Shown in pieces: positions 59,711-64,000 of a stretch of DNA of 64,000 nt. Every line of letters starts with the position of its first letter. The first letter of the stretch is position 1. The DNA is from Echinarachnius parma (Eukaryota; Echinodermata; Echinoidea; Clypeasteroida; Echinarachniidae), in contig JBAMJV010003975.1 in assembly GCA_037951105.1 (NCBI GenBank), forward strand, positions 62,001 through 126,000, given 5' to 3'. A program made the position numbers and the translations under genes. The notes beneath the pieces were generated by a model. That model searched no databases. It saw only the letters and a list, made by a program, of their open reading frames with translations, and had not been told where the DNA came from.

Positions 59711-59859
59711 TGTTCTTTGACCAACTTTTGAACTTTGACAAACAGTGTACTAATTCAACTCATGGAGTTAAATAACCAACGTGTAGGGTAAAATTTAACC
59801 CTCAAATGAGAATTTAACCCTAAACATATGACAGTTTTGACACCCAAGACTTGACTTAC

Positions 59860-59980
59860 ACTAGACACGACAGATCGTGCATTTTGTCGACAAATTCGAA
59901 GAGCTCACTGATGTCGTATGTGATGGATGGGCTGTTTGGGTGCATCTTCTTCAGATGCTCCTCGAAGATCCGACAGATTC
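59860..59980 (-). CDS. ERH: ERH exon 3
   Basis: On the minus strand this 121 nt exon completes Gly and encodes [20 protein letters not shown], then [19 protein letters not shown] with two bases of Val. [20 protein letters not shown] is the central signature of ERH, a small dimeric nuclear protein linked to transcription, splicing and mRNA handling. The acceptor is CTTGCTCAG and the donor is GT|GTAAGT. It is the only complete member of a local set of four exon-3-like sequences. Confidence 0.98.
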
Positions 59981-60150
59981 CTGAGCAAGGGAGGTATAGA
60001 GAACAGAAGTTGTAATGTCAGATTCTATCATAGCAAGGACTAGATTACACATTTCTGAGGTTACAGATTGCTGAGTAGGGGAGGTATAGAGTACAGAAGT
60101 TGTGATGTCACATTCCTTCTTAGCAACGGCAAGGTTACAAATTTCTGGCT

Positions 60151-60316
60151 TGCTTGACCAGGGCTGTAGTCGAGTAGATACAAGTTCCAAGTCCAGCATC
60201 ATGAATGAAATAGCAGGTTCCTGTTTGTTTTACATTGTGACTCGGCAGAGTGTCCGAGTCACGAGACCATCAAAAGCAGTCTCGAGTCCAGACTCGACTA
60301 CAGCACTGTGCCTGAC
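60151..60316. mobile_element. hAT-like MITE (CAGGGCTGTAGTCGAGT ends)
   Basis: The element 60159-60308 starts CAGGGCTGTAGTCGAGT and ends ACTCGACTACAGCACTG. Its flanks TGCTTGAC and TGCCTGAC match at 7 of 8 bases, a near-perfect 8 bp duplication. Inner CGAGTC motifs give a second inverted layer. Confidence 0.85.
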
Positions 60317-60780
60317 ATTAAGAACCATTACCCGTGGCAATTGGCAAAGAATAGCTATGACACATAAGGCTACATCTTAAAATAACTTTACTATATCTAT
60401 TTATTCCAATAGGGTTCCTTAGTAGTGATGTCACATTCATTTGTTAAATAACAGAGTTGTGGTTAGAACTAAACAACTTGCCTTTGATTCAGGCTTTCGG
60501 TAGTGGGTTGGAGTTGGACTGGACAATTTCCCCCTCTTAGCAATTGCTAGCTCTGAAATGTTTGGCTTGCCCAACATTGTTTAGAATCATAACCCGTGGC
60601 AGTTACTACAGCCTGGGCTAAACATTAGCACTGGTCTGCAGGCCTATTCAAAAATTAATCCGTCAAATTTAATGCTACTTAATAATCTCTTACAATCTAT
60701 TTTTTAAATTTAAAAGCCAATAGATTCCTGAGCAGGGGAACACAGTTATGAATGAACTATTGGTAAAGCAAGGTTTGATG

Positions 60781-61280
60781 TTAAAGATGAAGACCAGTTT
60801 TGGAAACACCCCCCTACCAAAAAATGAAATGGAAGAGCTCTTATTACCAATCATGTGAAAGAATATGTTTTTACTAATACGGGATGATAACAATTTTGCC
60901 GGGAAACCTCCTACTAATTGATATATTTGCTAAATTATCATATCGATCCGGCCCGGCTAGATATCTCGCCGATGGTTGTATGGTTGATACAGCCACGTGT
61001 GATGCGTGTAAATCCTATAGCAAATGCGCACATGGTAATTCGCCCAAGCCAATCGCTTGAACGAGCGTACGAATGTGGCCAGCGTAGACGGGCCAAGCTG
61101 ACGGTGAATTTAGGCTCAATGTCAGCGCCTTTCATAAACGTTTTTACTGATTTTTCTGCATTTGACGATAGTACGGTTCAGATTTTTCCACACACGCTCC
61201 TTTTTATGTTATTTCAATAATTCTAATCAATTAGTTTGACCAATAAAGCTATTTCCCACTACTGGCCTTTCCCTTTAAGA
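60781..61280. mobile_element. MITE family J, copy
   Basis: TTAAAGATGAAGACCAGTTT at the left and CCAGTAGTGGGAAA-type inverted sequence at the right (CCACTACTGGCCTTTCCCTT). It shares ATGTGAAAGAATAT and CTACTAATTGATATATTTGC with the 25858 copy. Confidence 0.75.
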
Positions 61281-61495
61281 GTGATGGCCCGAAGCCACAG
61301 ATATTGATGTTGCGCCACCAAACAATTACGAAAGGTGGATTTTGATGGCCCAATTGGGCCACCAAAATTGTGTACGCATCTGCAATTTGTATAATGTGCA
61401 TAACATTAAATTACAAATTTATGTAACTATTGTTTTGTTTTAATCCTAGAATATCACAAACATAAATGTGCGGTAGGCTTAACACAGCTACATAC

Positions 61496-61583
61496 CTTCC
61501 ATACATTCCTTGATGCTATTATAGTCTGAGTACGTCTTAGACTCGACTGGAGTCGATGGTTGAATCAGCAAAATTGTATGAGC
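61496..61583 (-). CDS. ERH: ERH exon 2
   Basis: On the minus strand this 88 nt exon encodes AHTILLIQPSTPVESKTYSD, then YNSIKECME plus one base of Gly. HTILL.QP and the TYSDYNSIKECMEG stretch are the N-terminal signature of ERH, where only the initiator Met and one small residue precede HTILL. The acceptor is CTTGCAG and the donor G|GTATGT. The exon starts in phase 0 with GCT (Ala), so the Met must come from an upstream exon. Confidence 0.97.
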
Positions 61584-62093
61584 CTGCAAGGGAGTACAAA
61601 ATACAATTATGGCATTGTTAACGAATGATTAGACAAGTTGCCCTAAGCCCTATTCCCATACTGACAATTTGTTAACGGCGAACTGCAATGAATGTCAACG
61701 AGTTGGAGGAACGAATCAATATGACATCAACTGAAGTGTGGTAGTGCACTTGCGCTGTAAGAATACAGTGTACATTGCCTTGGCAATGTCATACTCCAAT
61801 ATCTTTTGGACTATCACATAGCCTTCTTTTAAAAAGTGCTGATATTTCTGAATTTGTCTCCCATCAAAACTAAATCGACTCTGGATTATGAAGATGTTTT
61901 GAATTGCGACTAAATTAAATTAAGGAAAGGAATGAATTCTGGTACGATTTAATTCAATTATTTCTGTGGGTTAACAACAGCTGGACAGTACACTGTCACT
62001 GGTCACTGTTTTTTACCGTTTAGTTTTAAATTTGTTCTGGTTTGTGGGCCCAGGGATGTCATTCCTCTGATTCATATCGCATGTGATGTTGGT

Positions 62094-62652
62094 TGAACTA
62101 AACTGGGTTCCAAAAGAAACTTATCACTTCTTCTGAGCGACGCTCACTAAAATCCATAGCATCAAATTGAATCATATTTAGACACAGATAAGCTATCATT
62201 CTCCTTATGAAGCATATCTGAAAAAATGAAAGGTTGCTTTTGCCAAAAAAAGAGAAAAATGCGATGGAATCGCTACAGGTCACTTTACAAAAATCACAGA
62301 AACTGCTCGCTGCGAACCTCCACGAAATGCGGTCTATTCAGAACTTTCAATAGCTATTCATTCAACATCAAAGGCGGGTTATGTAACCACCAGGATGGCT
62401 ATTGTCCGTACCGAGCTCCGGGCCGTGCCCGGAAAGCGAGCAGTTTCTGTGATTTTTGAAAAATTACCTCTTGCGATTTCACCTTATTTTATTCTTTGTA
62501 GACTAAATCAAACATAATTTTGTTTAGATGTGCATGCTGAGGAATATTATAGCTAATGTATGCTCAATTATGATTTATTTTTATGCTTTAGATTTTAATC
62601 TGTGTCGCTCTGAAGAAGTGATAAGTTTCTATTGGAACCCAGTTTAGTTCAG
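62094..62652. mobile_element. Long-TIR element (TGAACTAAACTGGGTTCC ends)
   Basis: TGAACTAAACTGGGTTCC then AAACTTATCACTTCTTC at the left is mirrored at the right by GAAGAAGTGATAAGTTTC then GGAACCCAGTTTAGTTCA. TIRs are about 40 bp. No ORF beyond short ones. Confidence 0.9.
62288..62458. mobile_element. Nested hairpin element (CAAAAATCACAGAAACTGCT ends)
   Basis: CAAAAATCACAGAAACTGCT CGCT at the left is an exact mirror of AGCGAGCAGTTTCTGTGATT TTTG at the right. It lies in the middle of the long-TIR element. Confidence 0.85.
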
Positions 62653-63201
62653 TTGAACGTTTTTATTAGAAATGTAATATTTATCATTCGGACATGCATT
62701 TGTTAACAAGTTTATAACATTACATAAACAGTATGTTGTCGTTGATACACCAGATGGTGGCCTGTAATTTACCTAGAAGAAGAAGACATGATATTATATC
62801 GATTATTATTAACATCATATTTCATAACAAATGTCTGATTCTGAATCTGAATGATAAATTTTATACAATCGTTCTTCTGAATTGAACTAGCTTTGTACCA
62901 CACATTTTATTGATGTCATATGTCGCTAGAAGGGGCTGCATTGACAGTGTTTTACATTAATAATTAACGTAAAGAGACCACATAATTGAGATTTCCGTCT
63001 GCGCCAACATGGAACAGGTACGTCGCCGTACTTACACCAATAAGTGCATATGGGACTGCAGTAAAATAACGCCACTTCAAAGAATTGCTTTAGATCAAGA
63101 ATATAAACATTTTCACATGATATCGCATTCACTTATACAAGAATATAATTATGTTATTACTTAAATGAATAATGTGTATTAACTAATCACGTTAATGTTA
63201 C

Positions 63202-63204
63202 CAT
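63202..63204 (-). CDS. ERH: Proposed ERH initiator codon, exon 1
   Basis: On the minus strand TTATAAAATG is followed at once by GTAACA. An ATG with the splice donor directly after it would join in phase 0 to the GCT that opens exon 2, giving Met-Ala-His-Thr-Ile-Leu-Leu and a 102-residue protein, close to the 104 of human ERH. It is the only ATG-GT found between 61584 and 63300 on this strand. GTAACA is a moderate donor, so this is a good but unproven choice. Confidence 0.6.
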
Positions 63205-63330
63205 TTTATAACTTGTTTGAAGCGAAGCAAGTAGACGTCTTGTCACACGCGCAAATAATGGTCATTAGTCTTATTTTCAGGCTGAACGCGATCGTTGATC
63301 GTCGACGTCACGCGTCGTCAGATTGGACTA
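63205..63330 (-). promoter_or_regulatory. ERH: Candidate ERH promoter / 5' UTR with CRE and CCAAT motifs
   Basis: The stretch is richer in CpG than its neighbours. Read on the minus strand it holds a CCAAT box (ATTGG at 63322-63326), a TGACGTCG CRE/ATF-like site (63303-63310) and ACGATCGCG-type sequence, then leads to the proposed ATG. The arrangement suits a housekeeping promoter. The start site cannot be placed. Confidence 0.45.
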
Positions 63331-63837
63331 GACTGAGGCAAAAGAGTTCAAGTTCAAGTCCAATATAACATTTATTTCCAAATATTTTCAATATCACACA
63401 TTAACAAAATTTGCAACAATATAATTGGAGGTGAACATCTCTGAAAGCACAGCTTGAATCGAGAGCCTTATAGCCTTATTATCAAGAACCTTATAGGGGG
63501 TAACAGACAACACATCACGAAAGGACTAGAGGCATAAACAAGAGAACAAAGGCTAGGCAAAAGAGGTAATGTTTCATGAAGAAAAACAAATATGCACCCC
63601 CAAATATAATATTCGCAAACTGATTATACAGTTCAAACAATGCATCAAATGTCATATTATTTATTATTCAACTATATACATTTAAGTATTCCAGCCGTAG
63701 ACAAGACGGCCAAATTCCCCAAGGAGCGAAGCGACCGAGAGGGGGAGGGTGATGGAAGGGTGTGGTGGTAGGTTGATGTTTGCCCCTGTAATGATTTTGC
63801 AATGTTTTTGAAATTATGCAATCTAGTGCATACTTAG
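63331..63837. other. Upstream region of ERH, nothing recognised
   Basis: AT-rich DNA with a GCGAAGCGACCGAGAGGGGG patch near 63725. No exon, TIR pair or second copy was found. Confidence 0.5.
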
Positions 63838-63949
63838 CATGGGCGTCAATACTTACGTAATACCCATTCATCAGGGGGGATGAATGAATGGATCATCCCC
63901 CCCCCTGATGAATGGGTATCAATGACAGATCGACGCCCATGATACTTGG
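63832..63949. mobile_element. hAT-like MITE (CATGGGCGTC ends), second copy
   Basis: The element 63840-63941 runs from CATGGGCGTCAATACTTACG to ATCGACGCCCATG, opposite in orientation to the copy at 54288. The flanks ATACTTAG and ATACTTGG agree at 7 of 8 bases. Confidence 0.88.
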
Positions 63950-64000
63950 GAAGGAAATTTGGCTTGACATGAAGTAAAATCTGAGTTATCTTGTCCAAAG

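Larger units (their letters stand above)
58880..59859 (-). other. ERH: ERH intron 3 with degenerate exon copies
   Basis: 980 bp between exons 3 and 4. It contains one broken copy of exon 4 (59000-59045) and three partial copies of exon 3 (59240-59335, 59366-59480, 59618-59710), plus repeated intron phrases (TAATTCAAC and GTAGGGTAAAATT). Confidence 0.9.
59981..61495 (-). other. ERH: ERH intron 2, with tandem repeats and MITEs
   Basis: It holds an approximately 90 bp tandem pair (59976-60060 and 60067-60150, beginning at the intron/exon edge), further weaker repeats to 60720, an hAT-like MITE (60159) and a family J MITE (60781). No exon. Confidence 0.85.
61584..63201 (-). other. ERH: ERH intron 1 (proposed)
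   Basis: If the ATG at 63204 is right, this 1.6 kb intron contains a long-TIR element at 62094-62652 with another hairpin nested in it. Otherwise nothing recognised. Confidence 0.55.

Overview
This is a eukaryotic, almost certainly metazoan, chromosomal window: split genes with canonical GT-AG introns, AT-rich non-coding DNA and a very high density of short non-autonomous DNA transposons (MITEs), microsatellites and long G/C homopolymers. The protein similarity and repeat style suggest a marine invertebrate deuterostome. An echinoderm such as a sea urchin is my best guess, but it is an inference and was not tested.

Two genes are recognisable, in convergent (tail-to-tail) orientation. (1) Plus strand, 5320-46559: the 3' part of a polypeptide N-acetylgalactosaminyltransferase, closest by eye to GALNT2. 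Eight coding exons with compatible phases give 330 residues plus stop, covering the second half of the catalytic domain and the whole C-terminal ricin-type lectin domain. The 5' exons and promoter lie upstream of the window. (2) Minus strand, 58783-63204: a complete ERH (enhancer of rudimentary homolog) gene. Three well supported coding exons plus a proposed first exon carrying only the ATG give 102 residues.

Both genes carry tandem exon-scale duplications: a partial copy of the 5320 exon at 5141, a copy of the last GALNT2 exon at 46058 that is interrupted by a MITE, three degenerate copies of ERH exon 3 (59240-59710) and a nonsense-bearing copy of ERH exon 4 (59000-59045). These are the most interesting gene-level observations.

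Everything else is intron or intergenic DNA. I resolved about fifteen repeat families by finding terminal inverted repeats (TIRs) and second copies inside the window. Several show target-site duplications that indicate the transposase class: TA (Tc1/mariner-like), 8 bp (hAT-like), 9 bp (MULE-like). Several are nested inside other elements. There are also tandem arrays (173 bp x5 near 8.1-9.0 kb, about 160 bp x4 near 2.1-2.7 kb, about 250 bp x3 near 3.3-4.1 kb, 69 bp x3 near 50.1 kb), a 0.9 kb purine tract, a 0.7 kb pyrimidine tract and a roughly 300 bp loop-less palindrome. No transposase or reverse transcriptase ORF, rRNA, CRISPR array or convincing functional tRNA was found. I do not see a new multi-gene system; the novelty is in exon duplication and transposon architecture.
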